Shown one piece after another: positions 1 through 8,905 of a DNA stretch of 64,000 nucleotides. The position numbers and the translations under genes were made by a program. The stretch is from positions 248,001 through 312,000 of the forward strand of contig JBEKRQ010000001.1 of NCBI GenBank assembly GCA_049517655.1, given 5' to 3'. The notes under the pieces were generated by a model. That model ran no database searches, had not been told where the DNA came from, and saw only the letters and a list, made by a program, of their open reading frames with translations. Positions within the stretch are counted from its first letter, which is position 1. The number at the start of each line of letters is the position of its first letter. This DNA is from UBA11358 sp049517655 (GTDB lineage: Bacteria > Verrucomicrobiota > Verrucomicrobiia > Limisphaerales > UBA11358).

Positions 1-83
1 ACGGCGGCGTGAACTTGCGGGCATGCAAGCCAGACCGCGCCCGCCAGCACCAGCCGGCAGATGGCCGGGGCTATTGATGGGGC

Positions 84-176
84 GGATTTGGAGTGCGGTG
101 ACATGTCACCGCCTTTCAAAGCGCCGACACGTCGGCGCACTCCAATATTTTCGGCTCGCGAGGACTCTCGCCCCAC
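84..176 (-). repeat. composite palindromic element, copy 1
   Basis: The segment contains an 18-bp perfect palindrome at 95-112 and a GC-rich hairpin at 121-138, enclosed by the inverted pair GGAGTGC (90-96) and GCACTCC (137-143), then a GC-rich tail to 176. Read on the minus strand it matches the element at 47046-47134 module for module. It lies upstream of the TPR lipoprotein gene. No gene is recognised in bases 1-254. Confidence 0.8.
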
Positions 177-254
177 CGAAAGGTGCAAGATATACCACCA
201 CCAAGTTTGTGCGTTTCTTGACACGTCAAGGCGTGGATGCTACCACCAACGCCG

Positions 255-2027
255 ATGCTGGCCACAAAAAACAGGACCCGGTGCGGTTTGGTTGTTTTTT
301 TGTTGTTCGCCGTTTTCCTTGCCGGTTGCGGGCCACCGGGGCCGCGCGCGTTGCTCAAGGGCAAAAAGCTTTTGGACCGCGGCGATTACGCTGAAGCAGT
401 AGTCAAGTTGAAAACCGCCACCTCGCTGATGGTTACCAACGCGCAGGCGTGGAATTATCTCGGTGTTGCGGAGCAACGCGCCGGGCAAACCGCCGACGCC
501 GCGCTGGCGTATCAGCGCGCGCTGAAGCTCGACCGCGACTTGGTTAGGGCGCATTACAATCTCGGTTGTCTGTGGTTGGAACAAAACAGGCCCGATGCCG
601 CAAAAACGGAATTCACCGCCTACACGCTTCGCCGTGGCAACACACCGGAAGGCTGGGTCAAACTTGGCGTTGCACACCTTGGCTTGCATGACCTCGCGTC
701 GGCGGAAAAAAGTTTCAGCACCGCGTTTTCGTTCGATCCGCATAATGCCGAGGCGTTGAACGGCCTTGGCCTTGCCCAGATTCAACGGGGTCATCCCAGT
801 GAAGCGGCGCAATATTTCGCCGCGGCGGTGCGGGCGCATCCTGATTACGAGCCGGCGTTGTTGAATCTGGCGACGGTGGCGCAACAGTCTTTGCACGATA
901 ATCCGCTCGCGTTGAAAAATTATCGCGCGTATCTCGCGTTGTCACCACACCGGGCGAATTGGGACGAGGTCAATGCCATTGCCAATGATTTGGAACAGCA
1001 GGCGAATGCCACTGCCAATCCGCCGCTGGTAAATCGCCAGGTGTCTTCAGCCACGCCGGGCGCGGGTGAACCGAAAACGCAACCGCCGCCCGCGGCGTCA
1101 AGAACACAACTTGCCTCGGCGAAGCCTCCCGCGCAGCCTGGAACCGTGGCACACGCGAATCCGAAACCGCCGTATGAACCGGCGCCGGTTGAAACCGTGC
1201 AAGTCCAGCCGGAACCGGCGATTGTCGGGGCACAAGGGCCTTCCACATCCGCTGCAACGAAGCCGTCCGCTTCCGCGAAATCGCAGCCGGGACAACCAGG
1301 CGGGAAGCCGGGCATCATGCATGAGCTCAATCCGTTGAACTGGTTTCATTCCACACCGCAGGAACCAAAAGTGACGCTGTTGCCGCCGTCGAATTCGAAT
1401 AATCATCGCGTCAATCCAACCCCGGCACCGGTCGCCAGCACGCCGGCGGTTGTTGCGCCCGCGCCCGCTCAGCCAAAACCGGTTCACGTGGTTCAACCTG
1501 CTCCGCCGTCGTTTCCGAGATATTTGTATCTTTCGCCGTCCAAACCCAAGCCGGGCAACCGGCAGACGGCTGCGCGCGCGTTTGCGCAGGCGCAACAATC
1601 CGAGCAGGAGGAACAGTTCTCAAACGCGCTGGACTCCTATCGCGAGGCGGCGCGGTTGGATCCGGGTTGGTTTGAGGCGCAATACAATTGCGGGGTGATG
1701 GCCTACCGTTTGCGGAATTACAGCCAGTCGCTGGCTGCTTGTGAAATGGCGCTGGCCATCCGGTCGGATTCGGCGGATGCGCGTTACAATTTTGCCCTGG
1801 CGCTCAAGGCTGCGGGTTATGTGACTGACGCCATGAATGAACTGGAAAAAATTCTCGCGTCGAATCCAAATGACGCCCGCGCGCATCTTACGCTTGGCAA
1901 CATTTACGCACGGCAATTGCACGATCTGACACAGGCGCGGGCGCATTATTTGAAAGTGCTGCAGTTGGACCCGCGCAATTCGCAGGCGACGGACATTCAA
2001 TTCTGGCTTTCGGCCAACCCGCCTTGA
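255..2027 (+). CDS. TPR-repeat lipoprotein
   Basis: This 590-residue protein begins with a lipoprotein signal peptide; the lipobox LAGC puts the lipidated cysteine near residue 25 when the ATG at 255 is used. An in-frame ATG at 237 would only add six residues before the basic region. Tetratricopeptide repeats fill roughly residues 35-230 and again the last 150 residues, with the typical alternation of small residues and Tyr/Leu. The middle is a low-complexity Pro/Ala/Gln-rich linker of about 200 residues. TPR proteins are protein-binding scaffolds; the lipoprotein signal places this one on a membrane facing the periplasm. The partner is unknown. It is followed at 54 bp by the cvpA-like gene. 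Confidence 0.85.
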   Translation: MLATKNRTRCGLVVFLLFAVFLAGCGPPGPRALLKGKKLLDRGDYAEAVVKLKTATSLMVTNAQAWNYLGVAEQRAGQTADAALAYQRALKLDRDLVRAHYNLGCLWLEQNRPDAAKTEFTAYTLRRGNTPEGWVKLGVAHLGLHDLASAEKSFSTAFSFDPHNAEALNGLGLAQIQRGHPSEAAQYFAAAVRAHPDYEPALLNLATVAQQSLHDNPLALKNYRAYLALSPHRANWDEVNAIANDLEQQANATANPPLVNRQVSSATPGAGEPKTQPPPAASRTQLASAKPPAQPGTVAHANPKPPYEPAPVETVQVQPEPAIVGAQGPSTSAATKPSASAKSQPGQPGGKPGIMHELNPLNWFHSTPQEPKVTLLPPSNSNNHRVNPTPAPVASTPAVVAPAPAQPKPVHVVQPAPPSFPRYLYLSPSKPKPGNRQTAARAFAQAQQSEQEEQFSNALDSYREAARLDPGWFEAQYNCGVMAYRLRNYSQSLAACEMALAIRSDSADARYNFALALKAAGYVTDAMNELEKILASNPNDARAHLTLGNIYARQLHDLTQARAHYLKVLQLDPRNSQATDIQFWLSANPP

Positions 2028-2080
2028 AACGGCAGGCAAATTTCACTGGCGTTTTCAATCGGGAGGCTTAACTTCACCTT

Positions 2081-2746
2081 GTGATTGCCGCAACAACACA
2101 GCCGCCGGTTCTGGACAAATTATTGACGGCAAATTGGTTTGATATAGTGGTCATTGTCATGCTCGTGGTTGGCTTCTACTACGGCCGGAAAAACGGCATG
2201 TCAAAGGAGGTCCTGCCATCGTTACAATGGCTCTCGGTTGTCATTGTCAGCGGATGGTTTTATCCGGTCGCGGCCCAGTCGCTTGTCAATATTGAGCCCT
2301 TGAGTCCCCTGATAAGTTATGTCTTGGGGTATGGGATTCTGTCGCTGGCCGTGTTCTTTGTTTTTTCGTTTCTCAAACGCACTTTGGGATTGCGACTGTT
2401 CGCGAGCAACCTGTTCGGCGACGCCGAATATTACCTCGGCATACCCGCCGGCATGGTCCGTTTCGCGTGCATACTGCTTTTTGCGTTGTCTTTTCTGAAT
2501 GCGCGCCATTTCACGCCTGAGGAAATCAAAGCTCACAACGACTACGAGCAACAGTGGTATGGCTCCGACTTTTTCCCCGGTTTATTCACCGTGCAGGATC
2601 AGGTTTTTAAACAATCCCTCACCGGTCCTTACATCGAAGAATATCTCGGCGGACTGTTGATTAAACCCACCCCACTCCATAATAGTGGCAGCCAACCCAA
2701 ACAAAGTCCTGCGTCGATTCGTCGAACCACGCGGACAACACCTTGA
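2081..2746 (+). CDS. CvpA-family membrane protein
   Basis: A 221-residue protein with about four hydrophobic segments in the first 150 residues, beginning with the pattern WFDIVVIVMLVVGFYYGRKNG that is typical of the CvpA/colicin V production family. The C-terminal 50 residues are hydrophilic and Ser/Thr/Pro-rich. The start is a GTG with a GGGAGG sequence about 14 bases upstream. CvpA proteins are inner-membrane proteins of poorly defined envelope function. The gene sits 12 bp before dnaG in the same direction, so the two are probably co-transcribed. The family call is by motif and topology; no catalytic residue is expected. Confidence 0.75.
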   Translation: MIAATTQPPVLDKLLTANWFDIVVIVMLVVGFYYGRKNGMSKEVLPSLQWLSVVIVSGWFYPVAAQSLVNIEPLSPLISYVLGYGILSLAVFFVFSFLKRTLGLRLFASNLFGDAEYYLGIPAGMVRFACILLFALSFLNARHFTPEEIKAHNDYEQQWYGSDFFPGLFTVQDQVFKQSLTGPYIEEYLGGLLIKPTPLHNSGSQPKQSPASIRRTTRTTP

Positions 2747-2758
2747 TGCCAGACAAGC

Positions 2759-4672
2759 ATGGCCGGCACGATTCCTCCCGCAACGCTTGAACGCATCCGC
2801 GCCGCCAGCGACATCGTTGACGTCGTCGGCTCCTATCTTCCGTTAAAGCGCGCCGGCGCAAATTTCGTTGCGCTTTGCCCGTTTCACAAGGAAAAGACGC
2901 CGAGCTTCAACGTCAATCCGCATCGCCAGATTTTCCATTGCTTCGGCTGTCACAAAGGCGGCGACGTTTTCACCTTCGTCAAGGAATATGAAAACATCGG
3001 CTTCGTGGATGCCGTCCGTCGCCTCGCCGAACGCGCAAAAATCCCCATTGAATTCGGCCAAGGCCCCGGCGAACAGCAATCGCGCCATCTCAAGGACCAA
3101 CTGCTCCAGATTCACGAGCAAATCGCGCAACGCTGGCAAAATTGTTTGCTTAATGAAGCTGCCGGCCAGATGGCTCGCGACTACCTCGCCAAACGCGGCG
3201 TTTCGGCCGAAGCCGTAAAACTTTTCCGAATAGGCGCCGCGCCCGAGGCTTGGGACGACACCGTCAACTGGGCCAAAAGCAAAAATTACGAACCTGCAAT
3301 CGTCGAAAAGGCCGGACTCATCATTCAGAGGTCGGAAGTCGGAAGTCAGAGGGCGGAAATCGGAAGCCAGAAGTCAGAGGACCGAAGTCAGAAGTCAGAA
3401 GTCGGAAGTCAGAAATCCGGTCTCCGGCCTCCGACCTCCGACCTCCGGCCTCCGGCCTCCGACCTCCGGCGTTACTACGACCGTTTTCGCGGGCGGCTCA
3501 TGTTTCCGATTTGCGATGAGCAGGGCAGGGTGATCGGTTTCAGCGGACGCGTTTTGTCCGGTGACGAAAAGACGGCCAAATATGTCAATTCGCCCGAAAC
3601 GCCGATTTTCACCAAGAGCAAGGTCTTCTTCGGCCTCGACAAATCCAAGCGCGCATTGCTCGACGCTGGATTTGCCGTCGTCTGTGAAGGCCAGCTTGAT
3701 TTGATTGCCTGTTTTATGGGCGGCGTGCAAAACGTCGTCGCGCCGCAAGGCACAGCGTTCACCGCCGACCACGCGCGAATCCTCAAACGCTACGTGGATG
3801 AAGTCGTTCTTTGTTTCGACTCCGACGAAGCCGGCCAAAACGCCGCCGTGCGCTCGCTGGATCATTTGCTCGCGTCCGGTCTTGCCATTCGCGTCGCAGT
3901 CGTGCCCGCGCCGCACGACCCGGACAGTTTCATCAAGGCCAACGGCGGCGAGGCATTTCGCAAGCTTGTCGAAGACGCCGGGGGATTTTTTGATTATTAT
4001 TTGAACCGTCTTTGCGCGCAAAACGATGCGAACAGCGACAAGGGCCGGAACGCCATTTTGCGCGGCATGGCCGAAGCGGTTCACAAGACCGGCAACACGG
4101 TGTTGATTGACAAATACGCGCAAAAGACCGCGCTGCGGCTTGGCGTTTCGCCGGAAGCTGTCCGTGCCGAATTCAAAAAGATTCCCGCGCAGAAAACCGT
4201 GGTCACAGAAGACGAAGCTGAAGCTGCTCCCGGTGAAACGGAAACGCCACGTCCTTCCGACAAGGAATTCTGGCTGCTCAAATTACTTTTGTTGCACGAC
4301 GAATTGGTTGCGTGGGCAACGTTGCATCTGGACGCGAACTGGATTTCACATCCGCTCGCGCGTCAAATTGTTGAACAACGGCTTGACGCGCAGACGAATG
4401 AGAACTGGAAAAACCTCGCCACGTTTCTGGACGGATGTGAAACACCGGGAATGCGGAGCCTCGTCACCGAAGCCGTTGCCGAAGACCGCAAAATTCCCAA
4501 TCCTGATCAGCAACTTGCCGACGTGAGCCTGCGATTGCGCAACCAATTTCTCGACCGACAGATTGCCGCGTGCGTCCAGCGCGCAAATTCGCCGGAAATT
4601 TCCGAGGTGGAAAAAGTTGAATTATTACGCCAGCAACAAAAATTACGCGAACAAAAGCGCACGCCGTTGTGA
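2759..4672 (+). CDS. dnaG: DNA primase DnaG
   Basis: DnaG makes the RNA primers for replication. The CHC2 zinc finger is visible (C40, H43, C61, C64), followed by the RNA-polymerase-like core that starts its conserved block at RYYDRFRGRLMFPI near residue 238 and by a TOPRIM domain (VCEGQLDLIA, then FDSDEAG). The C-terminal helicase-binding region is about 180 residues. The protein is 637 residues, somewhat longer than usual, mainly because residues about 191-237 are an arginine/serine/proline-rich insert with a seven-residue period encoded by heptamer repeats. The insert sits just before the catalytic core block, where homologues normally run directly into RYYDRF. The primase itself appears intact. 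Confidence 0.95.
   Translation: MAGTIPPATLERIRAASDIVDVVGSYLPLKRAGANFVALCPFHKEKTPSFNVNPHRQIFHCFGCHKGGDVFTFVKEYENIGFVDAVRRLAERAKIPIEFGQGPGEQQSRHLKDQLLQIHEQIAQRWQNCLLNEAAGQMARDYLAKRGVSAEAVKLFRIGAAPEAWDDTVNWAKSKNYEPAIVEKAGLIIQRSEVGSQRAEIGSQKSEDRSQKSEVGSQKSGLRPPTSDLRPPASDLRRYYDRFRGRLMFPICDEQGRVIGFSGRVLSGDEKTAKYVNSPETPIFTKSKVFFGLDKSKRALLDAGFAVVCEGQLDLIACFMGGVQNVVAPQGTAFTADHARILKRYVDEVVLCFDSDEAGQNAAVRSLDHLLASGLAIRVAVVPAPHDPDSFIKANGGEAFRKLVEDAGGFFDYYLNRLCAQNDANSDKGRNAILRGMAEAVHKTGNTVLIDKYAQKTALRLGVSPEAVRAEFKKIPAQKTVVTEDEAEAAPGETETPRPSDKEFWLLKLLLLHDELVAWATLHLDANWISHPLARQIVEQRLDAQTNENWKNLATFLDGCETPGMRSLVTEAVAEDRKIPNPDQQLADVSLRLRNQFLDRQIAACVQRANSPEISEVEKVELLRQQQKLREQKRTPL
3329..3471 (+). repeat. in-frame two-armed heptamer repeat inside dnaG
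   Basis: The left arm consists of about 12 degenerate copies of the 7-bp word GTCRGAA. The right arm is about seven copies of CCTCCGR. The arms are roughly inverse complements (CGGAAGT against CGGAGGT). Because three heptamers make 21 bases, the encoded peptide repeats every seven residues (SEVGSQK, then SDLRPPA). There are no stop codons, so the dnaG frame is kept. Confidence 0.9.
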
Positions 4673-4734
4673 GGTAGGAGAGACAGCGTGTCACCGTCCC
4701 AAATCAAAATGGCCGGCTTGGCTGCCAGGTTTTT

Positions 4735-5799
4735 ATGAATGAACTTTGTTTTGGGATATTGGGCGCGGCAGACATCGCGCAAAAAAACTGGAAGTCAATT
4801 TATCACAGCGGCAATGCCACGGTCACCGCCGTTGCCAGCCGCGACCTTGAAAAGGCCCGCCAATTCATCGCGAAATGCCAGCAACAGGCGCCGTTCGACA
4901 TGACGCCCACGGCGCTCGGCAGTTACGAGGAATTAATTGCATCGAAAAATGTGGACGCCGTATACATTCCGCTCCCGACCGGATTGCGCAAGGAATGGGT
5001 CCTGCGCGCCGCCGCGGCCGGCAAACACGTCATTTGTGAAAAGCCGTGCGCATTGAGCGCGGCCGACCTTCGGGAAATGATTTCCACATGCCGGAAAAAC
5101 CGGGTGCAGTTCATGGATGGCGTGATGTTCATGCACAATCCCCGTATGACCCGGATTCGCGAAGCGCTCGACGACGGCAAAAGCGTCGGTCAAATCAAAC
5201 GCATCATGTCCAATTTCAGTTTCCATCTGGCTGAAGACCAGTTTCCGACGAATGTCCGTGTGAATAGCCAACTGGAACCTGCCGGTTGTCTTGGCGATCT
5301 CGGCTGGTATTGCATTGGTTTCATTCTCTGGGCCATGCGCCGGCAGTTGCCGCGCGCAGTCACAGGCCGCATCCTGTCCCAGCGCGGCGCCAGCCACAGC
5401 CCTTCGCCCGTGCCGGCGGATTTTTCCGCCGAACTGATTTTCGACGACGACACATCGGCAGGTTTCTACTGTTCCTTTATTGCCGAATATCAAAATTGGG
5501 TTCACGTCAGCGGCACAAAAGGCCAGTTGCGCGTTGCCGATTTTGTCCATCCGGTGAGCGACGTGGAATCCGCCTTCGAGGTCAACGGCAAGATGATTCG
5601 GGTCAAAGCCGGGGACGGCAAGCGGGTCAGTGCCGACACTGTCGCCCAACAAACCAACATGATTCGCAACTTCGCCAATCAGGTCCGCTCCGGTCGGCTG
5701 AATAATGAATGGCCCGAGCTCGCCCTCAAGACGCAACAAGTGCTGGATGCCTGTCTCAAATCCGCCCGCGCTGGAACTTGCTTGAAACTTGAGGCTTGA
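4735..5799 (+). CDS. Gfo/Idh/MocA-family oxidoreductase
   Basis: A 354-residue NAD(P)-dependent sugar-type dehydrogenase. The N-terminal Rossmann fold starts at GILGAADIAQKNW, and the family motif EKP (ICEKPCALS) follows near residue 101. A C-terminal alpha/beta substrate domain of about 200 residues completes the fold. Members oxidise or reduce sugars, inositols or related polyols; the exact substrate cannot be read here, though the overall pattern resembles the xylose/glucose-fructose oxidoreductase branch. The last residues are encoded by a heptamer repeat that continues into the start of the next gene, which overlaps by four bases (TTGA). Confidence 0.85.
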   Translation: MNELCFGILGAADIAQKNWKSIYHSGNATVTAVASRDLEKARQFIAKCQQQAPFDMTPTALGSYEELIASKNVDAVYIPLPTGLRKEWVLRAAAAGKHVICEKPCALSAADLREMISTCRKNRVQFMDGVMFMHNPRMTRIREALDDGKSVGQIKRIMSNFSFHLAEDQFPTNVRVNSQLEPAGCLGDLGWYCIGFILWAMRRQLPRAVTGRILSQRGASHSPSPVPADFSAELIFDDDTSAGFYCSFIAEYQNWVHVSGTKGQLRVADFVHPVSDVESAFEVNGKMIRVKAGDGKRVSADTVAQQTNMIRNFANQVRSGRLNNEWPELALKTQQVLDACLKSARAGTCLKLEA

Positions 5800-5806
5800 A
5801 ACTTGA
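5775..5806 (+). repeat. heptamer repeat spanning the oxidoreductase/tyrA junction
   Basis: Tandem degenerate copies of TTGAAAC span the end of the oxidoreductase gene. The repeat encodes the last residues of that protein, its TGA stop, and the TTG start used for tyrA. It is a single-armed short array of about four units. Confidence 0.65.
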
Positions 5807-6701
5807 CACTCACACCGTGCACTTTCGGAAAATCACAATCGTTGGTGTCGGCCTGCTCGGCGGGTCCGTCGGGCTGGCCGTAAAACGCCGAAAGCTCGCC
5901 CGCGAAGTTGCGGGCTTCGTTCGTCGCGCGGCCAGCTTGAAGGATTGTGAAAAAGCCGGCGCGGTGGATTTCGCCACAACCGATTTGCCCGCTGCCGTCT
6001 GGAACGCCGACCTCGTCATTCTCTGCACGCCGCTTTCCCAAATGCGCCCGCTTGTTGAACAAATGCTCCCGGCGTTGAAACGCGGCGTGATTGTCACCGA
6101 CGTTGGCAGCGCCAAAGCCGGTGTCGTGCGCGAACTGGAATCTCTCATCGCCGGATCCGGCGGACATTTTATCGGCAGTCATCCAATAGCCGGCTCGGAA
6201 AAAGCCGGCGTGAACGCCGCCCGCGCCGATTTGTTCGAAAACGCCGTCTGCGTCGTGACGCCGACGAAAAAATCAAACACGGCGGCAGTCCGCAAAGTTG
6301 AACAATTTTGGAAGGCGGTTGGTTTGCGGGTGCTGCGGTTGACGCCGGAATTGCACGACGCGCTGGTGGGCCGGTCGAGTCATTTGCCGCACCTGGTCGC
6401 CGCCGCGCTGGCGGGTCACGTGCTGAATCCGGCTCATCCCAAGCTACAGGCGCTGCTTTGCGCCAGCGGCTTTCGTGACGCGACGCGTGTCGCATCCGGC
6501 TCGCCGGAAATGTGGCGCGACATTGTATTGGCCAATCGTAAAAATCTTCGCATTGCCCTCGATGACTTTGTCCGCGAACTCCAGTGCTTGCAAACGATTC
6601 TGCGGCGGCGGCAGGGGAGGAAGATCCGGGAATTTTTGGAAACGGCCAAACGTCGCCGGGACGGCTGGTGTGCCTGCAGCGCCTCGCCGTCGCCGGAGTG
6701 A
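5796..6701 (+). CDS. tyrA: prephenate/arogenate dehydrogenase
   Basis: A 301-residue TyrA-family enzyme that oxidatively decarboxylates prephenate (or arogenate) in tyrosine synthesis. It shows the NAD-binding glycine motif GVGLLGGSVG near the N-terminus and the family signature SHPIAGSEKAGV in the middle. No ACT or chorismate mutase domain is fused. The start is uncertain: the TTG at 5796 overlaps the previous stop, while a GTG at 5817 gives a shorter leader directly before the Rossmann strand. aroA follows on the same strand, which fits an aromatic amino-acid group (tyrA-aroA). The last 15 residues, with two Cys and several Ser and Pro, look unlike family consensus. Confidence 0.88.
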   Translation: MKLDTHTVHFRKITIVGVGLLGGSVGLAVKRRKLAREVAGFVRRAASLKDCEKAGAVDFATTDLPAAVWNADLVILCTPLSQMRPLVEQMLPALKRGVIVTDVGSAKAGVVRELESLIAGSGGHFIGSHPIAGSEKAGVNAARADLFENAVCVVTPTKKSNTAAVRKVEQFWKAVGLRVLRLTPELHDALVGRSSHLPHLVAAALAGHVLNPAHPKLQALLCASGFRDATRVASGSPEMWRDIVLANRKNLRIALDDFVRELQCLQTILRRRQGRKIREFLETAKRRRDGWCACSASPSPE

Positions 6702-6705
6702 TCCG

Positions 6706-6811
6706 AACCACGAATAGACACGAATGGACACGAAACAGTCATATTTACCCTCCTGCGCCGGGTATTTTTTTGATTTAAAGAATTCGTGTTTATTAGTGTT
6801 CATTCGTGGTT
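6706..6811. repeat. ACCACGAAT-type inverted repeat
   Basis: Two 29-bp arms (6706-6734 and 6783-6811) are imperfect inverse complements built from a CACGAATRGA-like word repeated with a period of about ten bases. They flank about 48 bases. The element fills the tyrA-aroA gap and can form a long hairpin in the transcript. A second copy lies at 53316-53414 and a half copy near 13091-13125. Confidence 0.85.
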
Positions 6812-6822
6812 AAAATTTCTCA

Positions 6823-8160
6823 ATGGCGCTTCCTGAACTTATCGAAATTGTGCCGCTGGACAAACCGGTGCGCGCGGAAGTCACCGTGCCCGGCTCGAAG
6901 AGCATCACCAACCGCGCGCTCATTCTCGCGGCGCTGGCGGATGGTGAGACGACCTTGCAGGGCGCGCTTTGGAGCGAAGACACCCAGGTCATGGTTGAAG
7001 CGCTTCGGAAGCTCGGCTTCGAAATCACATACGAGCGCGACCGAAATGAGTTTTGCAATTGCACAATCAGCGTCAAAGGGTTGGGAGGCAAAATCCCGAA
7101 TGCGGGCACGGATGAAAAGCCCTTGGAACTGACTGTTGGCAACGCGGGCACGGCGGCACGATTTCTGGCGGCGTTCGTCTGTCTGGGTAGGGGCGTTTAT
7201 CGCCTGCGCGGCTCCCCACGAATGCACGAGCGTCCGCAGGCGGCGCTGTTTCAAGCCTTGCGCCAGCTCGGTTACCGGGTGGATTCGCCAAACGACAAAT
7301 TACCCGCCGTCATTCACGGGACTGGTCCGCGCGCGGGCAAATGCAAGGTGAGCATTGGAGAAAGTTCGCAATTTGCGAGCGCGTTGCTGATGTGTTCGAT
7401 GGTCGCCGGCTGGCAGGTTGAAATTGTCGGAGAGAACGCGCAGGAGTCGCCTTACATTTACATGACGCGGGAAATGTGTTCGTATTTTCACTGGAGCAAA
7501 AAGCGCAGTCCGCATCCGGAATACGGGATGAAGGACGGCATCTACCCCGTTGATCCTGACGCCTCCAGCGGCAGTTATTTTTGGGCGGCAGGGTGGATTG
7601 CCGGCCATCCGGCCTCAAATGATCCGCATCTGGTCACCGTTGCACACTGGCCGGTTCTCGGAGCGGGTTCCCAAATCGATACGAATTTTTCAGACTACAG
7701 GGTTCTTCCAAAAACAATCTCCAGAGAAACTGACCTCGGCGACAGCATCATGACGGCAATCGTGATTGCGCCGTTTGCCGGTCATCCGGTGAAATTCACC
7801 GCCCTCGGCCATCTTCGCGTGCAGGAATGCGATCGGGTTGCGGCTTTGTTCGCTGGATTAACCCGGTGCGGCGCAAAAATCGTTGAGGAAGGCGACACGC
7901 TAACGGTTTATCCGTCAAAATTGAAGGAACTTCACGGCACGGAAATCGAGACGCACAACGATCATCGCATGGCGATGTGTTTTGCGATCCTGGGGTTGAA
8001 GGTGCCGGGCATCAAAATCAAAAATCCCGCGTGCGTGAAAAAGACGTTCCCGAATTTTTTCCAGAAACTGGCCGCGCCACCGCCAAAAGGTCTTGGCGCG
8101 ACGATTTTGGACGCCAAAACCGGGCGAAAATTGAACGAGAGCGAATTGTTTGCCGGTTGA
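6823..8160 (+). CDS. aroA: 3-phosphoshikimate 1-carboxyvinyltransferase (EPSP synthase)
   Basis: A 445-residue EPSP synthase, which joins shikimate-3-phosphate and phosphoenolpyruvate in the shikimate pathway. The N-terminal signature VPGSKSITNRALILAALADG is present, followed by GNAGTAARF and, near the C-terminus, the block around RVQECDRVAA and the THNDHRMAMC motif. Length is normal. The start ATG at 6823 lies just after the hairpin repeat. Downstream, cmk follows after a repeat-filled gap; the aroA-cmk order is common in bacteria. Confidence 0.95.
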   Translation: MALPELIEIVPLDKPVRAEVTVPGSKSITNRALILAALADGETTLQGALWSEDTQVMVEALRKLGFEITYERDRNEFCNCTISVKGLGGKIPNAGTDEKPLELTVGNAGTAARFLAAFVCLGRGVYRLRGSPRMHERPQAALFQALRQLGYRVDSPNDKLPAVIHGTGPRAGKCKVSIGESSQFASALLMCSMVAGWQVEIVGENAQESPYIYMTREMCSYFHWSKKRSPHPEYGMKDGIYPVDPDASSGSYFWAAGWIAGHPASNDPHLVTVAHWPVLGAGSQIDTNFSDYRVLPKTISRETDLGDSIMTAIVIAPFAGHPVKFTALGHLRVQECDRVAALFAGLTRCGAKIVEEGDTLTVYPSKLKELHGTEIETHNDHRMAMCFAILGLKVPGIKIKNPACVKKTFPNFFQKLAAPPPKGLGATILDAKTGRKLNESELFAG

Positions 8161-8233
8161 CTGTAGCCGCGTTCGTGAGAACGCGCTGACTAAAAATTTA
8201 TTTTTGCCGCGCTCTTACGAGACGCGGCTACGG
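8161..8233. repeat. GTAGCCGCG-type inverted repeat
   Basis: The stretch starts with a GTAGCCGCG module and ends with its inverse complement CGCGGCTAC. The inner arms (about 23 bases each, imperfect) surround an AT-rich loop. It occupies almost the whole gap between the aroA stop and the cmk ribosome-binding region. Confidence 0.8.
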
Positions 8234-8242
8234 AGAACCAAA

Positions 8243-8905
8243 TTGAAACAACCGATTGTCATCGCCATTGACGGCACAAGCGCCAGCGGCAAGAGCACCA
8301 CCGCCAGGCTTGTAGCCAGGGCGCTCGGCTGCGTTTACGTGGACACGGGGGCGATGTATCGCACGCTGGCGTGGCATTGTCTAAAGCACGGAATTGATGT
8401 GCAGGATGCCAAAGCCGTTGCCGCCGCGTGCCTTAAATGGAAAACAAAATTGGAATGCGTTGAAACAAACGGTTTGCGCGCAACGCGTTTGTTCGTGAAC
8501 GGCTATTTTCCCGAAAAGGAAATCCGCACTGCCGAGGTCAGCGCCGCCGCACCGCACGTCGCCGCCGTGCCGCAAGTGCGCCGCTGGATGGTCAAACGCC
8601 AGCGCGAGTGCATGCAATTCGGGAGTCTGGTGATGGAAGGCCGCGACATCGGCACGAACGTTTTTCCAGAAACGGAGTTCAAGTTTTATCTCGATGCGAA
8701 ACTGGAGGAGCGCTCGCGCCGCCGCGCCGCCGATGGCGTTCAGGAAAACCTCGCCGCGCGCGATCAGCGCGACAGCCAGCGCGCCGTTGCGCCGCTGATG
8801 GTCCCGCTCGGCGCAAAGGTCATCAATAATTCGAACCTGACCGCCGGGCAGACCGGCGAGATCATTGTTGCTGAAGTCCGGCAACGCCTGAATAAAACCC
8901 CGTGA
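8243..8905 (+). CDS. cmk: cytidylate kinase
   Basis: Phosphorylates CMP and dCMP. The chosen TTG start at 8243 has GGAGAA five to six bases upstream and gives a normal 220-residue protein that starts MKQPIVIAIDGTSASGKST, so the P-loop lies where the family expects it. The longer in-frame extension upstream would be encoded by the palindromic repeat and is unlikely to be used. The family block VDTGAMYRTLAW follows the P-loop, and MEGRDIGTNVFP carries the conserved arginine and aspartate. plsC begins inside its stop (GTGA overlap), indicating translational coupling. Confidence 0.93.
   Translation: MKQPIVIAIDGTSASGKSTTARLVARALGCVYVDTGAMYRTLAWHCLKHGIDVQDAKAVAAACLKWKTKLECVETNGLRATRLFVNGYFPEKEIRTAEVSAAAPHVAAVPQVRRWMVKRQRECMQFGSLVMEGRDIGTNVFPETEFKFYLDAKLEERSRRRAADGVQENLAARDQRDSQRAVAPLMVPLGAKVINNSNLTAGQTGEIIVAEVRQRLNKTP

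Noticed and set aside
240..896. 218-residue frame on the minus strand
   Set aside because: It is opposite the TPR lipoprotein gene and Arg-rich, as expected of a shadow frame.
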